Assembly: GCF_015209585.1 (NCBI RefSeq)
Contig: NZ_JADEYR010000001.1
Location: 124,001 to 188,000, forward strand
Direction of reading: 5' to 3'
DNA from: Brachybacterium epidermidis
GTDB lineage: Bacteria; Actinomycetota; Actinomycetes; Actinomycetales; Dermabacteraceae
DNA: 64,000 nt
The position numbers and the translations under genes were made by a program. Within the stretch, counting starts at the first letter, position 1. Every line of letters begins with the position of its first letter. Shown piece after piece: positions 52,156-61,641 of this stretch. The notes under the pieces were generated by a model. It worked only from the letters and a program-made list of their open reading frames with translations. It was not told where the DNA came from and did not search any database.

Positions 52156-52504
52156 ATGTCGACGTGCTGCCAGGCCCAGTACCCCGGAAGCATGTCTGAG
52201 ACCGTCATGGCACCCGAGAAGCTCGCACTGCGGGAGCTCCTCGCTGCGCGTCGTGAGGAGTTCCAGGTGCTCCTCGACGGGTACGATGCGACCAACCCGA
52301 AGCTGTTCGGGTCCGTTGCGCGGGGCGCCGCGTCTGCCTGATCGGACATCGACATCCTCGTCGAGATGGATCCCGCCGAGGGGAATCTCCTGATGCGTGC
52401 GTCCGGTCTGCTCGAGGAGACCCGCGCGCTGTTCGGGCGCGATGACATCGACGTGCTTCCTGCCCAACTGCTCCAGCGCCCGGTCTTCGCCTCTGAAGGA
52501 GTGC
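52156..52504 (+). pseudogene. Decayed minor nucleotidyltransferase gene, copy B
   Basis: Near-identical to copy A over about 330 bases. The frame reads MSETVMAPEKLALRELLAAR, then KLFGSVARGAASA, and hits TGA at 52339-52341 where copy A has GGA. It continues in frame as SDIDILVEMDPAEG and GRDDIDVLPAQLLQRP. One G-to-T change therefore breaks an otherwise good MNT (GSVARG to DxD). It is preceded at 52100-52149 by the RLRNAAEFRFNI repeat. The 3' end runs into the opposite arfB gene. Confidence 0.78.
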
Positions 52505-52951
52505 TCAGAGCGAATCACGCCCCGGCCTGCGCCGCTGCTGCTTGGTGAGCGCTCGCTGACGCTTCCCCTCCAGCCTTCTTTGCTGCGATCCTCGCGTCGG
52601 CCGGGTGGCGCGGCGCGTGACCGGCGGGATCAGCGCCTCACGCAGGAGCCCCGCCAAGCGCTCCCGAGCGGCACGACGATTGCGGTGCTGGGAGCGGTGC
52701 TCCGCAGCGCTGATCGTCAGTACCGTGCCGTTCAGCCTGGTCGCCAACCGGCTCAGCACCCGCTCCCGCTGCGGTTCGGTCAGCGCGGTCGTAGTGGCGA
52801 GGTCCAGGCTCAGCTGAACCCGGGAATCCGCGGTGTTCACACCCTGGCCGCCGGGACCGGAGGCGTGGGAGAACTGCTCGACGAGCTCCCCGGCCGGGAT
52901 GCGCAGCCCACGGGGCGCACCGGGGCCCGCGGGCACGCACAGATCCTCCAC
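52505..52951 (-). CDS. arfB: Alternative ribosome-rescue factor ArfB (GGQ peptidyl-tRNA hydrolase)
   Basis: About 148 residues. The release-factor GGQ motif is in SHASGPGGQGVNTADSRVQLSLD, followed by the basic C-terminal tail (QQRRLEGKRQRALTKQQRRR) that enters the empty mRNA channel of stalled ribosomes. The GTG at 52951 (VEDLCVPAGPGAPRGLRIP) fits the family N-terminus; the frame is open to a TTG at 53026. It frees non-stop ribosomes by hydrolysing peptidyl-tRNA. Confidence 0.88.
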   Translation of the reverse strand: MEDLCVPAGPGAPRGLRIPAGELVEQFSHASGPGGQGVNTADSRVQLSLDLATTTALTEPQRERVLSRLATRLNGTVLTISAAEHRSQHRNRRAARERLAGLLREALIPPVTRRATRPTRGSQQRRLEGKRQRALTKQQRRRPGRDSL

Positions 52952-53099
52952 GGCTCCAGTGTGCCCCACGGCGGCCCGGGCCCAGGCGGGCAGTTCCTGC
53001 CGTTGACCAAAGCCCTGTGAGGACAACGTGGCCCCTGCCTGCGCTTCGAAAACGACACGGCCGCGCCGTCAGGGGGGAGGGAGGCACCGTTACCGCACC

Positions 53100-53380
53100 G
53101 TGGTACGGATGCTGTTCGGCTCCGTGTTCTGCTCCGGCGGCATCATGCACCTGGTCGCAGGCAGAGCCGCTCCCAAGGGCTACGCGGCATGCGGGGGCGC
53201 TGCGATGTGGACATGGTTCGCAGATCTGTGGGATAGCGTCGTCATGCCTCGTACCGGGGGTTGACCCTGCTGCTGGCGGCGCGTGACACGGCGATGGGCA
53301 TTGGGCTGCTGCTCGGTGGGAGCTGTGCGCCGGTGGCCAGCCCGGCCATGCATCGGCGTGCTCGTGCCCCACTGACCTGA
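53100..53380 (+). pseudogene. DoxX-like membrane protein, frameshifted
   Basis: From a GTG at 53100 the frame reads VVRMLFGSVFCSGGIMHLV, then WTFADLWDSVVMPRTGG-type sequence (53205-53260), and stops at 53264. One frame over, the protein resumes as LTLLLAARDTAMGIGLLLGG and ends at 53380. The two halves together resemble a small DoxX-like protein with about four helices, here with a frameshift and probable further decay. A good ribosome-binding site (GGGGGGAGGG) precedes it. Confidence 0.6.
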
Positions 53381-53393
53381 TGGAGGGATACCC

Positions 53394-54752
53394 ATGGACA
53401 CTCAGCGGACCATCCCGTTCGAGAGGGTCAGTGACGCCATCGAGCGGGACCTGGCCGGGACCGATGTGGCCGTCGTCGCCGAGGCGCTCGAGCCGTTGAG
53501 CACCTCCCAGGTGGTGCAGCTGCTGGAGCGCCTGGATCCCCGGCGCATGGCCCTGGCCTACCGTCTGCTGCCCAAGCGGCGTGCCGTTGCCGTGTTCGAG
53601 CGGCTGGATGCGGCCGTGCAGGGGGACCTGGTCGGGGCGCTCCAGGACGAGGACGTCGCCGCCGTGTTCGGCCAGATGGAGCCCGCCGACCGGGCCGTCC
53701 TGCTGGACGAGCTGCCCGCCTCCGTCGCCAGCCGGCTGATGCAGGGACTGCCGCGCGGAGAACGCGAGCTCACGGCCGTCGTCCTTGGCTACCCGGAGCG
53801 CTCCATCGGCAGGCGGATGAGCCCAGAGGTGGTGTCCCTGCAGGCTGATTCCACCGCCTCGCAGGCGATGGAGCGGATCCGTACGCGCCTCGTGGATGCC
53901 GAGACCGTGTACACCCTGCCCGTGGTGGACCAGGGGAGGTGCCTGGTGGGCATCGCGGATCTGCGGGACCTGATGGCCGCCGACGATCAGGCGCCGATCA
54001 GCGAGCTGATGGCCGAGCCGATCTGGGTGACGGTGACCGAGAGCGCGGAGGGCGCGGCGCGCCTGTGCGCCGACATGCGTCTGCTGGCCCTGCCCGTGGT
54101 CGATGCCGAGTCCCGCCTGGTGGGCATCCTCACCGTTGACGACGCCCTTGCCATCCTGGAGGAGGCGGACTCCGAGGACCAGGCCCGCATCTCCGGATCC
54201 GAGCCCCTGCGCCGCCCGTACCTGGCCACCCCGGTGCGCTCCATCGTCCGCTCCCGGGTGGTGTGGCTGCTGGTGCTGGCCATCGGAGCCACGCTCACCG
54301 TCCAGGTGCTGGAGGTCTTCGAGGACACCCTTGCGCAGATGGTGGTGCTGTCCGTGTTCGTCCCGCTGCTGATCGGCACCGGCGGCAACACTGGCAACCA
54401 GGCTGCGACGACCGTCACCCGTGCCCTCGCACTCGGCGACGTCCGACCCCGGGACGTCCTCAGGGTCGCGCTGCGGGAGGTCCGCGTCGGCATCACCCTC
54501 GGCGTGCTGCTGGGCGTGCTCGGATTCCTGGTGGCCTCCGCGTTCTACGGGATGCAGATCGGAGCGGTCATCGGCCTGACCCTGCTGAACATCTGCACCC
54601 TGGCCGCGACCCTGGGCGGGGTGATGCCCCTGATCGGGAGACTGCTGAAGGTGGATCCGGCCGTGTTCGCCAACCCCTTCATCACCACCATCGTCGATGC
54701 GACCGGCCTGATCATCTACTTCCTCATCGCCCGCGCGGTGCTGGGGCTGTGA
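53394..54752 (+). CDS. mgtE: Magnesium transporter MgtE
   Basis: A 452-residue Mg2+ channel. Cytosolic N domain (about 1-130, superhelical, FGQMEPADRAVLLDELP), paired CBS domains (about 140-260, Mg sensing) and a five-helix membrane domain with PLLIGTGGNTGNQAATTVTRALALGD, the family pore signature, and ending in the helix FITTIVDATGLIIYFLIAR. ATG at 53394 with GGAGGG upstream. Confidence 0.95.
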   Translation: MDTQRTIPFERVSDAIERDLAGTDVAVVAEALEPLSTSQVVQLLERLDPRRMALAYRLLPKRRAVAVFERLDAAVQGDLVGALQDEDVAAVFGQMEPADRAVLLDELPASVASRLMQGLPRGERELTAVVLGYPERSIGRRMSPEVVSLQADSTASQAMERIRTRLVDAETVYTLPVVDQGRCLVGIADLRDLMAADDQAPISELMAEPIWVTVTESAEGAARLCADMRLLALPVVDAESRLVGILTVDDALAILEEADSEDQARISGSEPLRRPYLATPVRSIVRSRVVWLLVLAIGATLTVQVLEVFEDTLAQMVVLSVFVPLLIGTGGNTGNQAATTVTRALALGDVRPRDVLRVALREVRVGITLGVLLGVLGFLVASAFYGMQIGAVIGLTLLNICTLAATLGGVMPLIGRLLKVDPAVFANPFITTIVDATGLIIYFLIARAVLGL

Positions 54753-54784
54753 CCCTTCGGCCCGGACGCCGCTCCGCCGCGGGC

Positions 54785-55381
54785 TCAGGCCGGTGACGCA
54801 GTGCCGTAGCTGCCGGTCTCGTCCCGCAGGCGCGGCTCGACCCGCAGCTCCGGGCGCACCCCGGCCTTGTCGGCGTAGAACGCGCGGATCCGGTCCATGT
54901 CCGCAGCGACGTCCCCGTTCAGCTCGAGGGTGGGGCCCAGGCCGGTGGTCTTCGTGGGCAGGTCCACGTACCCCAGGGTCACCGGCATCCCGGTCTCCAT
55001 CGCGATCCGGTAGAACCCCGACTTCCAGTGGCCCGTCTTGTTCGAGCGGGTCCCATCCGGGGTGATGACCAGACCGAACACCTCGCCCGCGCGGACGCGC
55101 CGCACCACCTCGTCGATGATCCCGCGGGGGTTCGAGCGGTCCACCGGGATCCCACCCACGGCCCGGAAGAATGGCGCCGCCCAGCCCGTGAACAGGGTGT
55201 GCTTGCCCAGCCAGCGCACATCGATGCCGAGCTGCCAGGCGATCCCCAGCATGTACACGAAGTCCCAGTTCGAGGTGTGCGGGGCGCCGATCAGGATCGT
55301 GGGTCGCTGCGGGGCGGGCTCGATGACCAGCGTCCAGCGGCTGAATGCCCAGAACGTGCGGGCGATGAGGCGTCTGAGCAT
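54785..55381 (-). CDS. 1-acyl-sn-glycerol-3-phosphate acyltransferase family protein
   Basis: A PlsC-type acyltransferase of 198 residues. The HX4D motif appears as PHTSNWDF, and the glycerol-phosphate-binding motif as ITPDGTRS (usually EGTRS), with GGIPVDRS between them. It is short and lacks a clear second membrane helix, typical of the actinobacterial NHTSNWDF-type branch. ATG at 55381; a GTG two codons upstream is possible. The acyl acceptor is not certain. Confidence 0.87.
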   Translation of the reverse strand: MLRRLIARTFWAFSRWTLVIEPAPQRPTILIGAPHTSNWDFVYMLGIAWQLGIDVRWLGKHTLFTGWAAPFFRAVGGIPVDRSNPRGIIDEVVRRVRAGEVFGLVITPDGTRSNKTGHWKSGFYRIAMETGMPVTLGYVDLPTKTTGLGPTLELNGDVAADMDRIRAFYADKAGVRPELRVEPRLRDETGSYGTASPA

Positions 55382-55438
55382 GGGCACACCGTAGCCCCTC
55401 CCTGTCCTACCGGAGCAAACGGAGGGGCGACCGAGCTG

Positions 55439-56308
55439 TCAGGACCCGTCGCTGGTGGGCCACGCGTTCGCCCGGCAGCCCCGCAGGCCTTTGCTCTGCT
55501 GCATCATCACCGGCGCGGCCAGGCCCTCACCGCCGCAGGACTCGTGGCCGTGGCCCAGGAAGTGCCCCACCTCATGGTTGACCATGAACGCCCGGTACTC
55601 GGCGACATCGTCATAGGTGGGGGTCATGTGCACCCAGCGGTCGGAGTTCAGCGCCACCTCCGCGCCGATCCGGCAGCTCCAGATGCCGTGGGTCTGCGCC
55701 GGCAGGCACAGCTCGTCCACGGTGGGCGGTGAGGCCAAGGAAATCGTGAACTCCGCCTGCTCGGGATCGGCCACCTGCTCGAAGCTCACATCGTGCACGG
55801 ACGCCCAGCCGCGTTCGTCGGCGAGGATCGCGGCCACGTCCTGGGCCGCCTCCTCCGGGGCGAGGCCGATGCCTCCCTCGACGCGCAGGGCGTAGCGGTG
55901 CACGGTCCCGGCCGGTTCCCCCGCCGGCGGTACCGGCTGGGGCACGGTCCAGGTGCCGTCGCCCTCGGTGTCCGAACGGACGATGCCGCTGCGGGTGGTG
56001 CGCAGGCCGGGCCCAGGTTCCGCGGCCTCCTCGTCCCCGGTCAGCTCCGGATCTGTCTCCGGTGTGGGTGTTTCCTCCGCGTCACCGGCGTCGGAGGGAC
56101 CGCCGCCGTCGGAAGGCGCGGTGCTCGTCGTCGGGGCACCGCCGGTGGTGGACGAGCCGGCGGGATCACTTCCGTCACTGATGGCGCGGATGCCGAGAAC
56201 CAGAGCGATCGCCACGGCGATCACCGCGGCCAGCACCAGGATGCCGCGCGCGAGACGACCGCGCCGGGTCAGGATCAGCCTGGCCGGACGCGTCGGAGCA
56301 GATGGCAT
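55439..56308 (-). CDS. DUF3152 zinc-protease-like membrane protein
   Basis: 289 residues: a cytoplasmic N-terminus, one transmembrane helix (about 20-43, GILVLAAVIAVAIALVLGI), a Ser/Thr/Pro-rich linker, and an extracytoplasmic DUF3152 domain with the zincin motif HEVGHFLGHGHESCGG. Conserved Cys pairs (ELCLPAQTHGIWSC) suggest disulfides. It is a family of predicted actinobacterial metalloproteases of unknown target. ATG at 56308; the open frame begins at 56359. Confidence 0.87.
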   Translation of the reverse strand: MPSAPTRPARLILTRRGRLARGILVLAAVIAVAIALVLGIRAISDGSDPAGSSTTGGAPTTSTAPSDGGGPSDAGDAEETPTPETDPELTGDEEAAEPGPGLRTTRSGIVRSDTEGDGTWTVPQPVPPAGEPAGTVHRYALRVEGGIGLAPEEAAQDVAAILADERGWASVHDVSFEQVADPEQAEFTISLASPPTVDELCLPAQTHGIWSCRIGAEVALNSDRWVHMTPTYDDVAEYRAFMVNHEVGHFLGHGHESCGGEGLAAPVMMQQSKGLRGCRANAWPTSDGS

Positions 56309-56422
56309 GGCTGCATCGTAGTGCTGATCAGGGCTGTCAGAGGGTGCGCAACGGGACATCGCCGGATGGCGGCAGCGGCTCAGCTGAGCTTGAGGGCTGA
56401 TCAGCCTCGGGCCTCTGAGCTC

Positions 56423-57034
56423 TCAGCTGCTGACACCCAAGGCGGAGCCGATCGTCGCGTCGTCCTCCAGCACCTCCAGCATGCAGGCGGCCAGATCGGC
56501 GCGCGGGATCGTACCGCGCAGCGTGCCAGGCTCGGAGGTCTCCAGCGTCTGCCAGGAGCCGGTGGCCGGCTTGTCGGTGAGCCCGGAGGGCCGCACGATG
56601 GTCCAGTCCAGGCCGGAGGCCATCACCGCCGCCTCCTGCTCCTCGTGATCGGCCAGGGGCTTGGCCAGCACCAGCTTCATCGGCAGGCGCAGCGCCAGCG
56701 GCATCTGCTGGGCCGACTCACCGGCACCGAGCGAGGACTGCACCAGCAGGCGCCTCACGCCCACCTGCTTCATCTGCTCGATGACGGTGCGGGTGACCGC
56801 CGCTCGATTGTGCGCGACGCCCTTGGCCCCGCCGACGGTCACCACCACGGCGTCGGCCCCGGTGACTGCCAGGCGTGCGACGGCCGGGTCGGAAGCGCTT
56901 CCGAGCACGCGGTCAGCGCCCTCGGGGACGGTGCCGCTGCGGGTGACGACGGTGACCACGTGACCGGCCTCGATGGCGAGCGCGGCCAGCTGGGCGCCGG
57001 TGCCCTTGGCTCCTCCGACGATGGTGATCTGCAT
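56423..57034 (-). CDS. NAD(P)-binding atypical SDR (NmrA-like) protein
   Basis: 203 residues with an N-terminal dinucleotide fold (ITIVGGAKGTGAQLAALA; GGxxGxG-type) and a core typical of NAD(P)H-binding 'SDR a5' proteins (GADAVVVTVGGAKG; RRLLVQSSLGAG; DWTIVRPSGLTDKP; IPRADLAACMLEVL). It lacks the SDR YxxxK pair, so it may be a sensor or reductase. ATG at 57034 with GAGG upstream; the frame is open to 57100. Confidence 0.85.
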   Translation of the reverse strand: MQITIVGGAKGTGAQLAALAIEAGHVVTVVTRSGTVPEGADRVLGSASDPAVARLAVTGADAVVVTVGGAKGVAHNRAAVTRTVIEQMKQVGVRRLLVQSSLGAGESAQQMPLALRLPMKLVLAKPLADHEEQEAAVMASGLDWTIVRPSGLTDKPATGSWQTLETSEPGTLRGTIPRADLAACMLEVLEDDATIGSALGVSS

Positions 57035-57114
57035 GGTGACCTCTTCCTCTGATGGGCCCTGTGGCCCGGTCCGGGTGCGATGTCGGCCCGGGAGCTCCAC
57101 GCTAACCTGTGCAG

Positions 57115-57446
57115 ATGAGCGCCATCGCCTGGTCCCGAGGCCACTGGACCACCGAGCCCGCCGCCGTCACCGAGGACGGGGAGGACCTGCTGATCACCGC
57201 CGTGGAGGGCTCCGATGCCTGGCGAATCACCTCCTACGGCTTCGTGCACGACTCCGAGCACGCCCTGCTGGTGCCGGGGTCGTGGGCGAGGACGGTGCGG
57301 CGGATCTGCAGCTGGTGCGGGTGATCCCGCTGGCTCCCGAGTGCGAGGTGGAGGCGGGGCCGCTGGTGTGTGCGCCCAGCAGGCCCGGTCTCACCGTCAC
57401 CTTCCACGCCTGGCGACTGCTGGAGGCCGACGCCTCCCTGCACTGA
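57115..57446 (+). pseudogene. DUF1349 protein with an internal deletion
   Basis: The 5' part MSAIAWSRGHWTTEPAAVTEDGEDLL with RITSYGFVHDSEHALLV is a DUF1349 (concanavalin-like) N-terminus. The 3' part DLQLVRVIPLAPECEVEAGP to TVTFHAWRLLEADASLH is a DUF1349 C-terminus in another frame. The joint near 57275 lacks about 80-100 residues of the usual 190. This is a deletion with frameshift, so the gene is dead. Confidence 0.65.
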
Positions 57447-57476
57447 CGGTGCCGCCTCGCCGACGCAGACCCCTCC

Positions 57477-58310
57477 TCACGCGCGACGCAGCTTCCCCAT
57501 CACCTCGTCCAGCATCGTCTCGGTGAGACGACCGGTGAACGTGTTCTGCTGGCTCACGTGGTAGCAGCCGATCAGACGCACCGCCCGGCCGTCCGGCATG
57601 CCCAGCGAGGCCTGGGCGCCGTGACCGAACCTCGGGGCGGGCCGGGGCACCGTCCAGCCCAGGCGGCGGGCAGTGCGCAGGGTCTCGGTCCAGGCGATCC
57701 CGCCGAGTGCCAGGATCGATTCCAGGTGAGGGGAGAGCAGCTGGATCTCACGGTCAAGCCATGGTGCGCACGTGGCCTTCTCGGTGGCGGTGGGGAGGTT
57801 CTGCGGGGGAGCGCAGTGCACCGGCGCGGTGATCCGCACCCCGGTCAGCTCGAGCCCGTCGGCCGCGTGGCTCGAGGTGGGCTGGTTCGCGAGACCGGCG
57901 CGGTGCAGCGCCGCGTACAGCCAGTCGCCACTGCGGTCCCCTGTGAAGATCCGGCCGGTGCGGTTGGCACCGTGTGCAGCCGGGGCCAGTCCCACGATCA
58001 GGGCGTGCGCCTGCGGATCGCCCCAGCCCGGCGCGGGCCGACCCCAGTAGGGCTGATCCGCATAGGCCGCGCGCTTCTGACCTGCGACCTGTTCCCGCCA
58101 CTGGACCAGACGCGGGCAGGCCTGGCACACGGACACCAGCGCGTCCAGCTCGTCGAGAGCGCGGGCCCGCGCTGCAAGGCGAGCCACCTGCGCGGGCGTC
58201 GTCGCGCGGATGGTGTCGGAGGGCGCTGGGTCACCCGGCCATCCGCTGCCCGGTGGTACCGGGGAGGGGTGCGGAACGCCGGTCCCGGGGTGCGGCAGCA
58301 ACTGGTCCAT
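57477..58310 (-). CDS. Uracil-DNA glycosylase, family 5 (UdgB-like)
   Basis: 277 residues. Family 5 active-site motif [25 protein letters not shown] (no polar Asp/Asn activation as in family 1) and C-terminal [13 protein letters not shown]. Four cysteines (CQAC near residue 62, HCAPP, ATCAPW) suit an iron-sulfur cluster. It removes uracil and other deaminated bases in base-excision repair. The first 45 residues are a Pro-rich extension, so a later start is possible. Confidence 0.87.
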   Translation of the reverse strand: MDQLLPHPGTGVPHPSPVPPGSGWPGDPAPSDTIRATTPAQVARLAARARALDELDALVSVCQACPRLVQWREQVAGQKRAAYADQPYWGRPAPGWGDPQAHALIVGLAPAAHGANRTGRIFTGDRSGDWLYAALHRAGLANQPTSSHAADGLELTGVRITAPVHCAPPQNLPTATEKATCAPWLDREIQLLSPHLESILALGGIAWTETLRTARRLGWTVPRPAPRFGHGAQASLGMPDGRAVRLIGCYHVSQQNTFTGRLTETMLDEVMGKLRRA

Positions 58311-58311
58311 A

Positions 58312-58373
58312 CCAGCAGGGTGTCACGTCGGACCAGCAGAGTGTCACGTCGGACCTGCAGGGTGTCACGCTGA
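58312..58373. repeat. Three tandem 21-base repeats upstream of the uracil-DNA glycosylase gene
   Basis: Units at 58312-58332, 58333-58353 and 58354-58373 share the core AGCAG(G/A)GTGTCACGTCGGA; the third is slightly diverged and one base short. They lie one base before the glycosylase start codon, where its promoter and leader should be. The spacing of 21 bases is two helical turns, which would suit multiple protein binding. The rest of 58374-58532 shows no gene. Confidence 0.7.
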
Positions 58374-58532
58374 CGGCGGTGCCGCGCGCCGCAGCGGGGT
58401 TTGACAGACGACCGGCCTCAGCGCCCTTGCGCACCTCAGCAGCGGGGGTTGCGCGAGCCGCGGGCGTTGCGCGGGTGGTTGCGGGCTCGGCGCCCCGACC
58501 CCGGGTGGTGAGCCGGGGCGCCGACCGTGGGG

Positions 58533-59705
58533 TCAGGAACGGGTGGGGTACTTCCCCTCCGCCTCGATGCGCTGGTTCAGCTCGGTCAGGTACTCATCGG
58601 CAGGGAAGTCCACCAGGTCGATCTCGCGACCGGTCCATGCCGACAGCTGCATGCCGGAGGCCAGGCGCACGCCGTTGATGCCCTCGGCACCATCGGCGAT
58701 CAGGGCAGTGCCGTCGTTGATGTGCGCGGCGAAGTTGGTGAGCACGTCCACGTGCTGGGCGCCCCACACCGACTCGTACTCCTTCACCTCGGTGCTGAAC
58801 AGGTCTGCGGTGTTCATCTCGCCCTTGAAAAGGCGGCCCACATCGGCCACGGACATGCTGTCGCTGATGCTGCGCTCGTCCTTCGTCAGGCGGGTGATGG
58901 TCACCTTCGTCGAGGCGTCCACCACGATCTTGCCCGCGTCGAACAGCATCTCCAGTCGGTCGGTGCCGGCGATGTCGCTGGTGGAGGTCAGGAAATGACC
59001 GGTCGCCCCGTCGCCGAAGTCCACCAGGGCGTTGACCTCGTCCTCGGTGGCGATGTCCCGCTGGAAGCCGAAGGCGAGCTTCGCGAACACCTTCTGCGGG
59101 GTGCCGGCCAGCCACTGCCACAGGTCCAACTGGTGGGGGGCCTGGTTCACCAGCACGCCACCGCCCTCGCCACCCCAAGTGGCGCGCCACTCCGACTGGT
59201 CGTAGTAGGCCTGGGGGCGCCACCACGTGGTGATGATCCAGGAGGTGTGGCGCAGCCGGCCCAGCTCACCGGAATCGATGAGGGCCTTCAGGTCCGTGTA
59301 CACCGGGTTGGTGCGCTGATTGAACATGATCGCGAAGGTGGTCTCCGGGTGCGCCGCGGCGAACTCGTTCATCTGCTCGACCTGCTTCGTGTACACGCCG
59401 GCCGGCTTCTCCGTCAGGGTGTGGATGCCCTTGCCGATGGCCGCGATGGTCATCTCGGGGTGCAGGTAGTGCGGGACCGTGGTCACCACGGCATCCACAT
59501 CCCCGGAATCCAGCATCGCGATGTAGTCGTCGTAGAAGGCCACCCCGGGGTGCTGCTCCTCGGCCAGCTGCTTCTTGGCGGGATCGATGTCGCAGATCGC
59601 GCCGAGGGACATGCCCTCGACCCTCCCCTCGGCGATGAATCCGGCGTACACGCCGCCCTGGGCACCGAACCCGATGATCCCGAGTCGCACGTTCTTGTCG
59701 GTCAT
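58533..59705 (-). CDS. Gfo/Idh/MocA-family oxidoreductase
   Basis: A 390-residue NAD(P)-dependent sugar or polyol dehydrogenase-like protein: Rossmann GIIGFGAQGGVYAG, the catalytic Lys in TEKPAGV (family EKP), and GGGVLVNQAPHQLDLWQWLAG with a His of the C-terminal domain. The substrate is unknown. It is preceded, 38 bases upstream on the same strand, by an ABM-domain gene. ATG at 59705 has GGAGAC upstream; the frame stays open to 60293. Confidence 0.9.
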   Translation of the reverse strand: MTDKNVRLGIIGFGAQGGVYAGFIAEGRVEGMSLGAICDIDPAKKQLAEEQHPGVAFYDDYIAMLDSGDVDAVVTTVPHYLHPEMTIAAIGKGIHTLTEKPAGVYTKQVEQMNEFAAAHPETTFAIMFNQRTNPVYTDLKALIDSGELGRLRHTSWIITTWWRPQAYYDQSEWRATWGGEGGGVLVNQAPHQLDLWQWLAGTPQKVFAKLAFGFQRDIATEDEVNALVDFGDGATGHFLTSTSDIAGTDRLEMLFDAGKIVVDASTKVTITRLTKDERSISDSMSVADVGRLFKGEMNTADLFSTEVKEYESVWGAQHVDVLTNFAAHINDGTALIADGAEGINGVRLASGMQLSAWTGREIDLVDFPADEYLTELNQRIEAEGKYPTRS

Positions 59706-59743
59706 GGTGTCTCCTTCGTCGGTTGTGACCCTGGGATCGGTGG

Positions 59744-60064
59744 TCAGTCGACCTTCAGCTCGCCCATCGGGCCCCAGCCGTCGCCCTCCACCTGGTGGGA
59801 GACGATCTGCGGGGTGGCCGAGAGGTACTGCGGGAACTCCTCCTGCATGGCCTTGAAGTGATCGGACTGGACGTGCGGGGCGGCACCCTCGTCGGTGAAC
59901 GCCTCGATCAGCACGTAGGTGTTGGGGTCTTTCACGCTGCGGGACCACTCGAACCACTTGTTGCCCGGCTCGGCGAGGGTCTTCTCGGTGAACTCTCGGG
60001 AGATCTCCGGCCACTTCTCCGCGTACTCGGGCTTCACCGGGAACTTCACGTTGATCAGGATCAT
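59744..60064 (-). CDS. Antibiotic biosynthesis monooxygenase (ABM) domain protein
   Basis: A 106-residue dimeric alpha-beta-barrel protein: MILINVKFPVKPEYAEKWPE, WFEWSRSVKDPNTYVLIEAF and HVQSDHFKAMQEEFPQYL match the YgiN/ABM fold. Relatives include quinol monooxygenases, but many have no proven activity. It is likely co-transcribed with the downstream oxidoreductase. Confidence 0.87.
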   Translation of the reverse strand: MILINVKFPVKPEYAEKWPEISREFTEKTLAEPGNKWFEWSRSVKDPNTYVLIEAFTDEGAAPHVQSDHFKAMQEEFPQYLSATPQIVSHQVEGDGWGPMGELKVD

Positions 60065-60223
60065 CGCCTGGTCCTCTCTCATCGGCAGGGGTGGGTCGGT
60101 GCCACCATCCTGCCTGCTGCCCACCGGCCGGGGGAAGTCCGGTTCTCGGCACGCAAGAACAGCTGCCCAGCGGAACGGGAGCGGGCGACGACGGGCGGGG
60201 TGTCATCCCTGCTTCATGCCGAA

Positions 60224-60264
60224 GGCCCCCGCATCTCCACCGAAGTGGGCGGGATGCGGGGGCC
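60224..60264 (-). terminator. Hairpin downstream of the Rpf-like gene, distal
   Basis: Perfect 12-bp arms (60224-60235, 60253-60264) with a loop that itself has CCAC/GTGG complementarity. Together with the next hairpin it forms a tandem pair after the leftward Rpf-like gene and before the ABM gene. Confidence 0.65.
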
Positions 60265-60291
60265 GCGGCTGCTGCCGGTGATCGTGCGGTC

Positions 60292-60328
60292 ACCGGTCCT
60301 GCGGGGATCGCAGAACCCGCGGACCGGT
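60292..60328 (-). terminator. Hairpin downstream of the Rpf-like gene, proximal
   Basis: Arms 60292-60305 and 60316-60328 pair over 13 bases with one bulge, starting 14 bases past the Rpf-like stop codon (minus strand). Confidence 0.65.
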
Positions 60329-60341
60329 GGCGATCAGTGGA

Positions 60342-61641
<1,300 letters not shown>

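Noticed and set aside
53028-53264. Independent 78-codon gene
   Set aside because: It is better explained as the first half of a frameshifted DoxX-like gene whose second half lies in another frame.
58312-58373. CRISPR array
   Set aside because: The three 21-base units are directly tandem with no spacers, and no cas genes are in the window.
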